From the NCBI RefSeq assembly GCF_020177265.1, contig NZ_JAIVMC010000010.1, positions 1 through 64,000 on the forward strand: 64,000 nucleotides of DNA. Reading direction: 5' to 3'. The DNA is from Pseudooceanicola marinus. GTDB lineage: Bacteria; Pseudomonadota; Alphaproteobacteria; Rhodobacterales; Rhodobacteraceae. Positions 15,670 through 24,181 of this stretch are shown in pieces (the stretch's first letter is position 1; each line of letters opens with the position of its first letter). Below the pieces are notes generated by a model. It saw only the letters and a list, made by a program, of their open reading frames with translations. It had not been told where the DNA came from and ran no database searches. Both the position numbers and the translations under genes were made by a program.

Positions 15670-16634
15670 GCGCGGGTCTCCTGCCAGCTTGCCAGCCAGG
15701 CCATCTCGTCGGCCACGGCCTCGGTCATCGAACGTCCGCCGTCGATGCCGGTCAGCGCGGCGATGGCGGCGGTGGACATCGGGCCGCGGCGCGGATCGGC
15801 GCGGGGGGCGATGTCGGGGGTGTCGGGGGTGAGGGTCGGGGCGGGCAGGCCCATGGCGCGAGCCCAGTCGGTCAGGGCGAAGGGCGCGCCGCCGGCAATG
15901 TTGAAACACCCGCCCGCCGCGGTGTCCATCCGGGTGGTCACGGCGGCGATCATCGCGGCGGCGTCGCGGGAATAGATCCAGTCGCCGCGCATTTCATGCG
16001 CCAGGCGCACCGGCGTGCCGCGCGCGGACAGCTGCCGCAGTTGCGCATGCGGTGACAGGTCGGGGCGGGCCTCTCGCAGGCTTTCCCAGGGACCGAAGAG
16101 CGGGCCGAGGCGCAGGGTGGCCAGGCGCAGCCCCAGCGTCGGCGCGATCCGGGCACAGAGCATTTCCGCCGCCAGCTTGGTCTCGCCATAAAGCGTGTCG
16201 GGGGTCGCGGGCGCGTCCTCGCGCAGTTCGACCGCGCCGCCGCCAAGGGCGCCGTAGACCGAGATCGAGGACAGCAGGACAACGTCGCGGATCCCCGTGG
16301 CCTGTGCTGCGGCCAGCAGGCGCAGCGCTCCGGTGACGTTGACCTCGGCGATGGTCAGGGCTCGGGCTTGGCTGGTCTCCCCATTGGGGGTGATGGCGGC
16401 AGCATGGACGATCAGCTCGGCACCGCTTTCGGCCAGGCTGTGCCGCAGAAGGGCCTCGTCCAGGATATCGCAGGGCAGGTAGCGCGTGCCCGCCAGTTCG
16501 GGCCGGGCAAAGAGCTGCGGATCGGGCGGGGCGAGGTCCAGCAGGGTCACGCGGTCGCCCTGCTGCCGCAGCGCCTCGGCCAGGGCCAGGCCCACGAAAC
16601 CGGCGCCGCCGGTGATGGCGATGGAACGGCTCAC
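15666..16634 (-). CDS. NAD-dependent epimerase/dehydratase family protein, about 322 aa
   Basis: Extended SDR. GGAGFVG near the N-terminus binds NAD, SSISVYG carries the catalytic serine region, and LYGETKLAAE holds the YxxxK pair. The start is taken as GTG at 16634, which gives VSRSIAITGG at the Rossmann strand and has GGAGGGG 7 bases upstream. The first ATG (16676) lies inside the preceding LysR gene. One base separates it from the LysR stop, so translation is coupled. It may act on sugar or hydroxyacid derivatives; no substrate is evident. Confidence 0.85.
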   Translation of the reverse strand: MSRSIAITGGAGFVGLALAEALRQQGDRVTLLDLAPPDPQLFARPELAGTRYLPCDILDEALLRHSLAESGAELIVHAAAITPNGETSQARALTIAEVNVTGALRLLAAAQATGIRDVVLLSSISVYGALGGGAVELREDAPATPDTLYGETKLAAEMLCARIAPTLGLRLATLRLGPLFGPWESLREARPDLSPHAQLRQLSARGTPVRLAHEMRGDWIYSRDAAAMIAAVTTRMDTAAGGCFNIAGGAPFALTDWARAMGLPAPTLTPDTPDIAPRADPRRGPMSTAAIAALTGIDGGRSMTEAVADEMAWLASWQETRA

Positions 16635-16635
16635 C

Positions 16636-17616
16636 TCAGCGCCCCTCCGTGGCAGCGCCGGCGCGCGTGGCGGCAAGGCCCGGAATGTCCAGCGCGGCGG
16701 TGGCGCGGCGCATCTCCTCCATGAAGACCTGCAACAGGCCCGAATGGGGCACCCCGCGCCGGGTGAACATCATGCAGCGCACAGGGCAGGGCTGGGCCAG
16801 GGGCCGGGCCACCAGACCCCCGAAGCTGGCCGGCCCCTCCAGGTAGGGCTGGGCCGACCAGGGGTCGACGATGCAGACCCCCATGCCGCTGGCCGCCAGC
16901 GAGGCGGCGGTCTGGCAATACCGGGTTTCCAGCTGCGGGTGATAGGTGACATGGGCCTCCTCGAAGGCCTGTGCGACCATCCGGCCAAGATAGCTTTCCT
17001 GGTCGATGCCGATGAAACGCTCGCCGGTCAGGGCGGCGACCTCGATCGTCTCATGGCGGGCCAGGGGGTGATCGCGGGGCAGCAGGGCGACCATCTGGCC
17101 CAACCTCAGCTCCTCGGTGTTCACGTTGGGAATGCGGGCGGAGGCGAGGCCGATGCCGACGTCCGCCTGGCCGGTCTGGACCGCGTGCAACACATTGTCC
17201 AACCGGCGCACGTCGAAGCTGACGGTGACATCGGGGCGGGTGTCCAGAAAACCGCGCATGGCCCGGGGGATCACCGAGTAGCCCGGCGGCGGGGTGGCGA
17301 TCACCCGAAGCCGCCCAACGCGCCCGTTGCGCAGGTCGCGGGCGCGCATGGCAAAACTGCGCACGATCCCGAACAGCGGCCGGATCTCCTCGTAGAGGTT
17401 GCGGGCCTCCAGCGTCGGCTCCAGGTGGCGGCCGGTGCGCTCGAACAGGGTCAGCCCCAGTTGCGCCTCCAGCTGGCGCAGCCCGGCCGAGACGGCGGGT
17501 TGCGAGATCCCGAGGCTCTCCGCCGTGGCCACCGTGGTGCGCTGACCCATCATGGCGGCGAAGATCTCCAGCAGGCGCATGGAGGTCTCGGGCAGGTTCT
17601 CGGGGCCCTTGGTCAT
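16636..17616 (-). CDS. LysR-family transcriptional regulator, 326 aa
   Basis: The N-terminal winged helix (about 12-72) contains the LysR hallmark ESLGISQPAVSAGLRQLEAQLGLTLFERTGR. The rest is a periplasmic-binding-protein-like effector domain. Unusually, it sits inside the operon rather than divergently: its ATG overlaps the racemase stop (ATGA) and it is followed by the epimerase after one base. It is therefore co-expressed with the hydantoin genes and probably autoregulates the whole unit from the promoter upstream of the binding-protein gene. Confidence 0.88.
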   Translation of the reverse strand: MTKGPENLPETSMRLLEIFAAMMGQRTTVATAESLGISQPAVSAGLRQLEAQLGLTLFERTGRHLEPTLEARNLYEEIRPLFGIVRSFAMRARDLRNGRVGRLRVIATPPPGYSVIPRAMRGFLDTRPDVTVSFDVRRLDNVLHAVQTGQADVGIGLASARIPNVNTEELRLGQMVALLPRDHPLARHETIEVAALTGERFIGIDQESYLGRMVAQAFEEAHVTYHPQLETRYCQTAASLAASGMGVCIVDPWSAQPYLEGPASFGGLVARPLAQPCPVRCMMFTRRGVPHSGLLQVFMEEMRRATAALDIPGLAATRAGAATEGR

Positions 17617-18290
17617 GCGCTGGCCGTGTCGAAGGCGAAACCCGGATCGCCCTGCAACGCCGCAACGGCCTGGGCGACGGCGGCGGAAACCGGGTCGATC
17701 ACGGCGAGGCCGGTTTCCGCTTCCAGCCGGGCGCGGATCAGGGCCATGCCGGCGCAGCCCAGCACGATGGCGCCGGCGCCCATGGCGCCCAGCTCCTCGG
17801 CGCGGGTGCGGATCAGGGCATAGGCCTCGGGGTCGCGCATCGGCGCCTCGGCCGAACAGCCCGACAGGTGCAGCTCTCCGGCCAGACGTCCCTCGATCCC
17901 CATCATGCGCATCTTGCGCATGTGGCGCGGGATCGAGGCGGGACCCAGGGCGATCACGCCGAAACGGTCGGCGCGGGCCAGGGCCGACAGCAGCGCCGCC
18001 TCCTGGCAGCCGATGGCGACGGGGCCGTCCGGCATGGCGCGCAAGAGGTCCAGACCGGGGTCGGAGAAACAGCCGGTGATCACCGCACGCGCGGGCGTGG
18101 CGCGGGCCAGCTCCAGCACCCCCAGCCCGGCGCGGGCGACATCTTCGTCGCTGGCGATGGTCGCGGGGCTTTCGGGCAGGTCGAGAGAAGTGAGCGACAG
18201 GCCCGGCGGCAGCATGGCGCGGGCCGTCTGGTCCATGCCGCGGGTCACGGTGGCCGAGGAATTGGGATTGATCAGCAGGATGTCGGTCAT
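17613..18290 (-). CDS. Asp/Glu/hydantoin racemase family protein, 225 aa
   Basis: Cofactor-independent racemase of the hydantoin/aspartate/glutamate family, which uses two cysteines as acid and base. Both are present: C74 in ITGCFSDPG and C179 in VLGCAGM. The N-terminus LLINPNSS is typical of hydantoin racemases. Its start overlaps the hydantoinase stop by 4 bases. With the hydantoinase and D-carbamoylase it would convert racemic 5-substituted hydantoins completely to one amino acid enantiomer. Confidence 0.9.
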   Translation of the reverse strand: MTDILLINPNSSATVTRGMDQTARAMLPPGLSLTSLDLPESPATIASDEDVARAGLGVLELARATPARAVITGCFSDPGLDLLRAMPDGPVAIGCQEAALLSALARADRFGVIALGPASIPRHMRKMRMMGIEGRLAGELHLSGCSAEAPMRDPEAYALIRTRAEELGAMGAGAIVLGCAGMALIRARLEAETGLAVIDPVSAAVAQAVAALQGDPGFAFDTASA

Positions 18291-19744
18291 ACGCGCAGGT
18301 CCGTGCCGAAGTTTTGCGCCGGGTCGAATTCCTTCACCGGCGCACCGGGCCGGGCGCGCAGATCGACGGGGGCGCGGCCGAAGAACCGGCCCTGGCCCTC
18401 GCTGGCCTTCAGCGCGCCCTTGTCGACGATCACCTCGCCCCGGGTCAGCACCGTCTCGGGGCGGCCGGTCAGCTCGCGCCCCTCAAGCGGCGTGTAATCC
18501 ATGTTGTCGTGCTGGTCCTCCAGCGTGACGGTGTAGCGCGCCTCGGGGTCCCAGATGGCGATGTCGGCATCTATGCCGGGCGCCAGACGCCCCTTGCTGG
18601 TGCAGCCGAAGACCTTGGCGGTGTTGGTGGACGACAGCGCCACGAACTGTTCCAGCGTGATGCGCCCCGCCACGACCCCTTCGGAGAAGAGCCAGGGCAG
18701 GCGCAGGGCGATGCCGGGCATGCCATTGGCGATCTTTGGGTAAGGCACGTCGGACCCGTTGAGGAACTTGCCGGTCTCATCCGCGCGATAGGGGGCGTGG
18801 TCGGAATGCACGCCGACGAAGGTGCCCATGCGGATGTGATGCCACAGCGCCTCCTGCGTGGCGGTGTCGCGCAGGGGCGGGGAACAGATGTATTTCGCCC
18901 CCTCCATGCCGGGCCGGTCCAGATCGTCGCGGGTCAGCGACAGGTACTGCGGGCAGGTCTCGGCAAAGAGCTTGGCGCCGTTGAACTGCTCGCGCCGGAT
19001 GATCTCGGCCCCGCCCTCGGTCGAGACATGGACGACGAAGAGCGCCGCATCGGCGAGCTTTGCCAGCTGCACGGCGCGGTTGATCGCCTCCTGCTCGGCC
19101 AGCTCGGGGCGCGAGATGGCATGGTACTTCGGCGCTGTCAGGCCCCGGTCGGCCAGCTGGCGGTTCATCCATTTGACCATGTCGTTGTTCTCGGCATGGA
19201 CCATGGTGATGGCGCCGTGCTGTCGCGCCACGGTCAGGATATCGAGCATCCCGCCATCGCCGATGTTCATCAGGTCATAGGTCATGAAGACCTTGAAGCT
19301 GGTGATGCCGCGCCCGAAGGCGCGGGGCAGCTGATCCGCCAGCACCTCGGGGCGCGGGTCGGAAATGATCAGGTGGTAGGAATAGTCGATGACGGACCGC
19401 GCGCCGCGCGCGTCGTAGGTGGCCAGCACATCATCCACGTTCTCGCCGCGCTGCTGTGCCGCGAAGGGGATGAAGGACGAATTGCCGCCAAAGGCCGCCG
19501 AGATCGAGCCGGACAGGTAGTCGTCCGCCGTCATCACGCCCGAGGAGCTTTCCTGCGCGATATGGGCGTGGGTCTCGATCCCGCCGGGCATCACGATGCG
19601 CCCGCCCGCGTCGATGCGCCGGTCGCCACCCGGGATGGTCTCCGCCATGGCGGCGATCTTGCCGTCCTTGATGCCGATGTCGCCGGTGCTGACACCTTCG
19701 GTCGTGGCGATCTGGCCGCCGTGGATTACGCAATCGAATGTCAT
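18287..19744 (-). CDS. D-hydantoinase/dihydropyrimidinase-family amidohydrolase, 485 aa
   Basis: Opens cyclic ureides (hydantoins, dihydropyrimidines) to N-carbamoyl acids. The binuclear metal set is complete: H59 and H61 in ETHAHI, the carboxylated lysine K151 in SFKVFMTYD, H183 in VHAEN, H239 in VHVST and D315 in HSDHAPY. Length matches the family. ATG 19744 gives the normal FDCVIHGGQI start; an upstream ATG at 19819 lies within the amidase gene. It lies four bases after the D-carbamoylase-like gene. The ETHAH variant of the usual DVHTH sequence suggests a divergent substrate range. Confidence 0.92.
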   Translation of the reverse strand: MTFDCVIHGGQIATTEGVSTGDIGIKDGKIAAMAETIPGGDRRIDAGGRIVMPGGIETHAHIAQESSSGVMTADDYLSGSISAAFGGNSSFIPFAAQQRGENVDDVLATYDARGARSVIDYSYHLIISDPRPEVLADQLPRAFGRGITSFKVFMTYDLMNIGDGGMLDILTVARQHGAITMVHAENNDMVKWMNRQLADRGLTAPKYHAISRPELAEQEAINRAVQLAKLADAALFVVHVSTEGGAEIIRREQFNGAKLFAETCPQYLSLTRDDLDRPGMEGAKYICSPPLRDTATQEALWHHIRMGTFVGVHSDHAPYRADETGKFLNGSDVPYPKIANGMPGIALRLPWLFSEGVVAGRITLEQFVALSSTNTAKVFGCTSKGRLAPGIDADIAIWDPEARYTVTLEDQHDNMDYTPLEGRELTGRPETVLTRGEVIVDKGALKASEGQGRFFGRAPVDLRARPGAPVKEFDPAQNFGTDLRV

Positions 19745-19748
19745 TGGG

Positions 19749-20675
19749 TCACTCCGGCAGCTTGACGCCCGTCTGGGTGGCGATGCGGCCATAGTGCTCG
19801 ATCCGGCGGTGGGCTGCAAAGTTGAACACGGTGGACTTGCCGAAGGCGCATTTGGCGAAGTCGGCCTCGGCGGTGATCACCTCGTCGCCTTCCGTCTCGG
19901 CCCGGGCGATGACGAAGCCGTCGGGGTCGACGATGATCGTGCCGCCGATCATGTGATTGCCATCCTCCATGCCGCACTTGGCCACGGCCATGGCATAGGT
20001 GGAGTTCTGGTAGGCCCCGGCGCAGACCGACAGTTCGTGGTGGTAGAGCCGCTTCTCCAGCCCCTCGTCCTTCGACAGGTTGTTCTGGCTGGGGGTGTTG
20101 TAGCCGATGCAGACCAGTTCGACCCCCTGCAGGCCCAGCTCACGCCAGCTTTCCGGCCAGCGGCGGTCATTGCAGATCGCCAGACCCATGATCGCGCCTT
20201 GGCTGCGCACCACGTTGAAGCCGGTATTGCCGGGCAGGAAATAGCGCTTCTCCAGGTGCTGGTGGCTGCGCTCGGGCTCGTATTCGGCATGGCCGGGCAG
20301 GTGGGTCTTGCGGTATTTCAGCACGATCTCGCCCTGCGGAGAGACGATGATCGCGGTGTTGAAATGCTGCCCCTCGGGCGTCAGTTCGCAATAGCCGAAG
20401 GTCATGCCCATACCATAGGCCTTCGCGGCGTCGAACAGCGGCTGGGTGGCGGGGCCAGGCATTTCGGTCTCGAACCAGTGGTCGAACTCGGCGCGGTCCT
20501 CGACGTAGAAGCGCGGGAAGAAAGTGGTCAGGCACATTTCGGGGTAGGCGATGAACCCCGCGCCCGCGGCGTGGGCCTTTTCCATCAGCGCCAGCATCCG
20601 CGCCACCACCGCCTCGCGGCTCTCGTCCTTTTGGATGCCGCCCATCTGTGCTGCGGCCAGGATCATGCGTGTCAT
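19749..20675 (-). CDS. N-carbamoyl-D-amino acid hydrolase-type amidase (nitrilase superfamily), 308 aa
   Basis: Hydrolyses N-carbamoyl amino acids to amino acid, CO2 and ammonia. The nitrilase triad is visible: E46 in AYPEMCLTTFFPR, K123 in KYRKTHLPG and C168 in LAICNDRRWPE. The TTFFPR stretch after the glutamate is characteristic of D-carbamoylases rather than beta-ureidopropionases. Length matches the known D-enzymes (about 304 aa). It lies between the importer permease and the hydantoinase on one transcript. Confidence 0.9.
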   Translation of the reverse strand: MTRMILAAAQMGGIQKDESREAVVARMLALMEKAHAAGAGFIAYPEMCLTTFFPRFYVEDRAEFDHWFETEMPGPATQPLFDAAKAYGMGMTFGYCELTPEGQHFNTAIIVSPQGEIVLKYRKTHLPGHAEYEPERSHQHLEKRYFLPGNTGFNVVRSQGAIMGLAICNDRRWPESWRELGLQGVELVCIGYNTPSQNNLSKDEGLEKRLYHHELSVCAGAYQNSTYAMAVAKCGMEDGNHMIGGTIIVDPDGFVIARAETEGDEVITAEADFAKCAFGKSTVFNFAAHRRIEHYGRIATQTGVKLPE

Positions 20676-20697
20676 CGTTACGCTCTCTTCTACTAGG

Positions 20698-21369
20698 TCA
20701 ATGGCTGATCGAAAGGCCGCGCTGGAAGCGCGAGATGACGCGAACGAGCGGCCACAGGAGGAGGAGGTAGAGGCCGGCGGCCATCACCAGGGGCGAGGAA
20801 TTGTAGGTCACCGCACGGGCCATGTTGGCGCTGTAGAGAAGCTCGGACAGCGACACGACCGAGGCGATCGAGGTCAGCTTGACGATCTCCACCACGTTGG
20901 ACAGCAGGTCGGGCAGCACGTTGCGGATGGCCTGGGGCAGGATCACCCAAGCCTGGGCCTGGGAGGGGCTGAGCCCGGTGGCGCGCGCCGCCTCCATTTG
21001 ACCTCGCGGAATGGCCTTGATGCCGGAGCGGAAGATCTCGGCGAAATAGGCCGAGTTGTTCAGCAGGAAGGCGATGCAGACCGCCACGAAGGGCGGCACG
21101 CGGACGCCGACGAAGGGCAGACCGGCATAGATCAGGATCAGCAGGATCAGCGGCGGAATGGCGCGGAAGATGTCGATGAAGACGAAGGCCGGCAGCCGCA
21201 GCAGGGCCGACCGGGACGAAGCCAGCAGCGCCAGCGCCAGGCCGCCGCAGAGCCCCAGCAGGATGACCACCGCACAGAGTTGCAGCGTCACCCAGGCCCC
21301 TTTCAGCAGCAGGGGCGTGGCCTGGCGCATGATGTCGATGTTGAAGAAGGCGTCGATGATGGTGTCCAT
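20698..21369 (-). CDS. Polar amino acid-type ABC transporter permease, 223 aa
   Basis: HisM/GlnP-like inner membrane permease with an N-terminal amphipathic start, five membrane helices and the EAA loop (EAARATGLSPSQAQ) that docks with the ATPase. It has FRAIPPLILL, the family signature after the second helix. It lies 9 bases after the second permease gene and 22 before the amidase gene, so the importer and the hydantoin enzymes share one transcript. It probably forms a heterodimer with the neighbouring permease. Confidence 0.9.
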   Translation of the reverse strand: MDTIIDAFFNIDIMRQATPLLLKGAWVTLQLCAVVILLGLCGGLALALLASSRSALLRLPAFVFIDIFRAIPPLILLILIYAGLPFVGVRVPPFVAVCIAFLLNNSAYFAEIFRSGIKAIPRGQMEAARATGLSPSQAQAWVILPQAIRNVLPDLLSNVVEIVKLTSIASVVSLSELLYSANMARAVTYNSSPLVMAAGLYLLLLWPLVRVISRFQRGLSISH

Positions 21370-21378
21370 GCCGGTCCC

Positions 21379-22047
21379 TCAATGCTCGTAGTGGAACCGG
21401 TTCTCGATGTAGCGCGAAAGCAGCATCGCCGGATAGAAGATGATCAGGTAGGCCAGCGCGGCCATGGTCAGCGGCGTGGCCGAGCCGGAGAAGGCCTGGG
21501 CCGATCCCGCCACCGAGACGATTTCCTTCACCCCGATGACCGAGCCATAGGCCGTCATCTTGGAGATCGTCAGAGAGCGGTTGACCAGCGGCGGGATGTT
21601 CATCCGCAGCGCCTGCGGAAAGATCACGTGCAGCAGCACCTGCAGGAAGGACAGGCCCGTGGCCGCCCCCGCCTCCCACTGGCCGCGCGGCAGCGAGGTC
21701 ATGGTGGCCCAGAAGATCTCCTCGACGAAGGCCGCCAGCACCAGCGTCAGGATCAGGTAGAGGACGAACCAGTCGGCCAGGATGATCCCGACCGAGGGCA
21801 GGCCGAAGAACAGCACCAGCATCAGGACCAGCGGCGGCAGGGCGCGCATCAGGTCGGCAAACAGAACGATGGGCCAGCTGAGCCAGCGTTTCTGATAGGC
21901 CCGCAGACCCGCCAGAAGGGCGCCAAGCGCCAGGCCCGAGATCACCACCAGGACCGAGATCCAGAGCGTCACCCAGACGGCCCGGATCAGCGCCGGCAGG
22001 TAGCGCGCGATGATCTCGGGGTTGAGGAAGGCGTCGAGGAAATCCAT
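21379..22047 (-). CDS. Polar amino acid-type ABC transporter permease, 222 aa
   Basis: Second permease of the importer. It has the HEQLxx-type N-terminal organisation, five hydrophobic helices, LMRALPPLVLMLV after the second helix, and the EAGAATGLSFLQVL EAA loop. The start codon shares a base with the ATPase stop region at 22047, showing tight coupling. Length is typical of the HisM/GlnP family. Confidence 0.9.
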   Translation of the reverse strand: MDFLDAFLNPEIIARYLPALIRAVWVTLWISVLVVISGLALGALLAGLRAYQKRWLSWPIVLFADLMRALPPLVLMLVLFFGLPSVGIILADWFVLYLILTLVLAAFVEEIFWATMTSLPRGQWEAGAATGLSFLQVLLHVIFPQALRMNIPPLVNRSLTISKMTAYGSVIGVKEIVSVAGSAQAFSGSATPLTMAALAYLIIFYPAMLLSRYIENRFHYEH

Positions 22048-22808
22048 CAGGCGGCCTCGCCCGAGACGCGCGACAGGAAGGCCTTCAGCCGGTCGGACTT
22101 CGGGTTGCCGAAGATCTCTTCGGGCGGGCCTTCCTCGACGATCACGCCGCCGTCCATGAAGACGACGCGATCGGCGGCTTCGCGGGCGAACTGCATCTCG
22201 TGGCTGACCACGATCATCGTCATGCCGCCCTCGCGCAGGTCGCGCATCACCTTCAGGACCGATCCGACCAGTTCCGGGTCCAGCGCGGAGGTGGGTTCAT
22301 CGAACAGCATCACCTTGGGATCCAGAGCCAGGGCGCGGGCGATGGCCACCCGCTGTTGCTGGCCGCCCGACAGCTCGCTGGGCATGGCGTCGGCCTTGTG
22401 CTTCAGCCCCACCTTGTCGAGCATCTCCAGCGCGCGGGCCTCGGCCTCGGCGCGGGGGCGCTTCAGCGCCTTGCGCTGCGCCAGCGTCACGTTCTTCAGC
22501 GCCGTGAGGTGCGGGTAGAGAAAGAAGCCCTGGAACACCATGCCGACCTGCAGGCGCATCCGGTCCAGCTCCTTGCGGGGGATGCCCAGCATGGGCTTGC
22601 CGCTGACATGGATCGCGCCAGAGGTCGGCTCCTCCAGGCGGTTGCAGCAGCGCAGCATGGTGGATTTGCCCGACCCCGACGGGCCGATGACGAAGACCAG
22701 CTCGCCGTTTTGGACCTTCAGGTCGATCGAGCGCAGCACCTGCGTCTCGCCAAAGCGCTTTTCCAGCGCGGTGATTTCAAGCGTGGGGAGGGGCTGTGCT
22801 GCCGTCAT
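22047..22808 (-). CDS. Polar amino acid-type ABC transporter ATP-binding protein (GlnQ/HisP-like), 253 aa
   Basis: ATPase with Walker [14 protein letters not shown], the GlnQ-specific [11 protein letters not shown] stretch, signature [15 protein letters not shown], Walker [15 protein letters not shown] and the switch histidine in [10 protein letters not shown]. It powers the two neighbouring permeases. Located between the binding-protein gene (67 bases upstream) and the permeases. Confidence 0.92.
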   Translation of the reverse strand: MTAAQPLPTLEITALEKRFGETQVLRSIDLKVQNGELVFVIGPSGSGKSTMLRCCNRLEEPTSGAIHVSGKPMLGIPRKELDRMRLQVGMVFQGFFLYPHLTALKNVTLAQRKALKRPRAEAEARALEMLDKVGLKHKADAMPSELSGGQQQRVAIARALALDPKVMLFDEPTSALDPELVGSVLKVMRDLREGGMTMIVVSHEMQFAREAADRVVFMDGGVIVEEGPPEEIFGNPKSDRLKAFLSRVSGEAA

Positions 22809-22874
22809 GTGGAACCTTGGGGAAGAAGTTGTCGGGCCGGGAGTTGCCCCGGCCCGGGGAAGGAGTGACCGCGA

Positions 22875-23750
22875 TCACTCGAAGGTGCAGGACACCTCAT
22901 GTTCGTCGGGCTGGTAGCCTTCGAAGCCCGGGGTGCCATAGCCGGCGTCGGGGGTGACGATCAGCTCGCCCTCCTCGGGAGTCAGGCCGAACCACTTCTC
23001 CGACAGGGCGGCCATGGTGCCGTCGGTCTTCAGGCATTCCAGGACCGAGTCGAAGAGGTTGCGCGTGGCGTAGTCGTCACGACGGAAGGGCAGGGCCCAG
23101 CTGAGGCCGGTGTTGATCTGGAAGGCGAACTCCAGGCGCGGGTTCTGCTGTCCGGCCCAGGCGGTCACGGTCATGCCGGCCATGCTGGCGTCGGCTCGGC
23201 CCGAGGTGACGGCTTCGAAGGCATCGGCCTGGGTGCCGAAGGTCAGCACGGTCAGGTCCATTTCCTCGGCCTTCTCGGTCAGCCAGGTCTCGTAGAGAGA
23301 GCCCTTGTTGGCGGTGACGGTCTTGCCCTGCAGGTCCTCGACGCTGTCGATGTCCGAGCCGGTCAGGGTGGCGAAGCCGAAGTTGGTCTCCATGAACCCT
23401 TCGGTGAAGAGCATGGTCTTGGACCGTTCCTCGGTCACCGTGGTCGGTGCGGCGATATAGTCGAAGGTGCCGGAATGCAGGGCGGGGAAGAGGCCGGTGT
23501 ACTGGCCGGGGACGATCTCGATGTCGACGCCCAGCTTCTCGGCCATGGCCGCGGCGAGGTCGACGTTGAAGCCCTGGATGCCACCGTCGAGGGAGGGGAA
23601 GGCATGGGGGGCGAAGGTGCCGTCGATGCCGGCCTCATAGCCGTCGGCCTGGATCGGCGCGACTTCCGCGGGGGGCTCCCCTTCGGCAAGGGCGGCGGTG
23701 GAGGTCAGCAGGGCGGCGGCAAGGCCGAGGGATGCGAGTTTGAAGGTCAA
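22875..23750 (-). CDS. Periplasmic substrate-binding protein, SBP_bac_3 family, 291 aa
   Basis: Sec signal peptide (hydrophobic core about 6-20, cleavage after ALA near 22), then a two-lobe class F binding protein with GFNVDLAAAMAEKLGV and GTFDYIAAPTTVTEERSKTMLFTEGF, the standard SBP_bac_3 hallmarks. The genomic context suggests it binds hydantoins, N-carbamoyl amino acids or the amino acids themselves. First gene of the long operon; its promoter region (from 23751) carries several inverted repeats. The C-terminus has one cysteine pair-like C residue, not a lipobox. Confidence 0.9.
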   Translation of the reverse strand: MTFKLASLGLAAALLTSTAALAEGEPPAEVAPIQADGYEAGIDGTFAPHAFPSLDGGIQGFNVDLAAAMAEKLGVDIEIVPGQYTGLFPALHSGTFDYIAAPTTVTEERSKTMLFTEGFMETNFGFATLTGSDIDSVEDLQGKTVTANKGSLYETWLTEKAEEMDLTVLTFGTQADAFEAVTSGRADASMAGMTVTAWAGQQNPRLEFAFQINTGLSWALPFRRDDYATRNLFDSVLECLKTDGTMAALSEKWFGLTPEEGELIVTPDAGYGTPGFEGYQPDEHEVSCTFE

Positions 23751-24181
23751 GGTGGGTCTCCTGTTGGATCGCGCATCGTCGAGTGCGCTGTGCCGCCAAA
23801 CTCGGGGCGGCGAGGGACAGGAGGCCAGATAAAACGGGATTATCTAGCGACTAAATGTATAAGCCCAAATTATACTATCCGGTTTCGGATAGGTTGCTGT
23901 CCCCAAGGAGGTTCTCCTTAATCATCTGACAAGAATGATTAAAATCTCACGCTGCCGACTGTACGACGCGGGCGCATTGTCTCTGTGTGGCGGCCTGTCG
24001 TGGCCTGTCCCGCAAAGCGGTGGTGGAGAAATTTTGGGCGTTTCGCTCTCATCTTGGTCAGCTTGAGGGCCGGAAACGGGGCTCTGGCCGGGGATTTCGC
24101 GTCGTCGGCCCGGGCAGGATTTTGAGAATCCTCTGCCGCGGTGGAAAAGGCGTTGATGACGCAAGCCCCAGGAGCGCCCGC
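23751..24181. other. Divergent intergenic region with stacked inverted repeats
   Basis: 431 bases between the hydantoin-importer operon (minus) and the GhrA-like gene (plus). The part near 23822-23945 is AT-richer than its surroundings and holds three inverted repeats, annotated separately. The part from about 23960 to 24181 is GC-rich and open in a plus frame but lacks coding signs before the chosen ATG at 24182. Confidence 0.5.
23875..23942. promoter_or_regulatory. Three consecutive inverted repeats in the divergent promoter
   Basis: CTATCC/GGATAG (23875-23892, 6-base loop), AAGGAG/CTCCTT (23905-23919, 3-base loop) and TTAATCAT/ATGATTAA (23918-23942, 9-base loop) follow one another in 68 bases, the last two sharing two bases. 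They lie about 125-190 bases upstream of the binding-protein start. Such dense symmetry suggests operator sites for the operon's LysR regulator or a global regulator; the first could also be an RNA hairpin. Confidence 0.5.

Noticed and set aside
15669-15909. N-terminal extension of the SDR gene to 15909
   Set aside because: The extra 80 residues are Arg/His/Pro-rich shadow of the epimerase gene; ATG 15669 with ATGA overlap gives the normal SDR start.
20551-22518. 655-codon plus-strand open frame across the permease genes
   Set aside because: Spans several real minus-strand genes, Q/H/D/R-rich, no recognisable fold.
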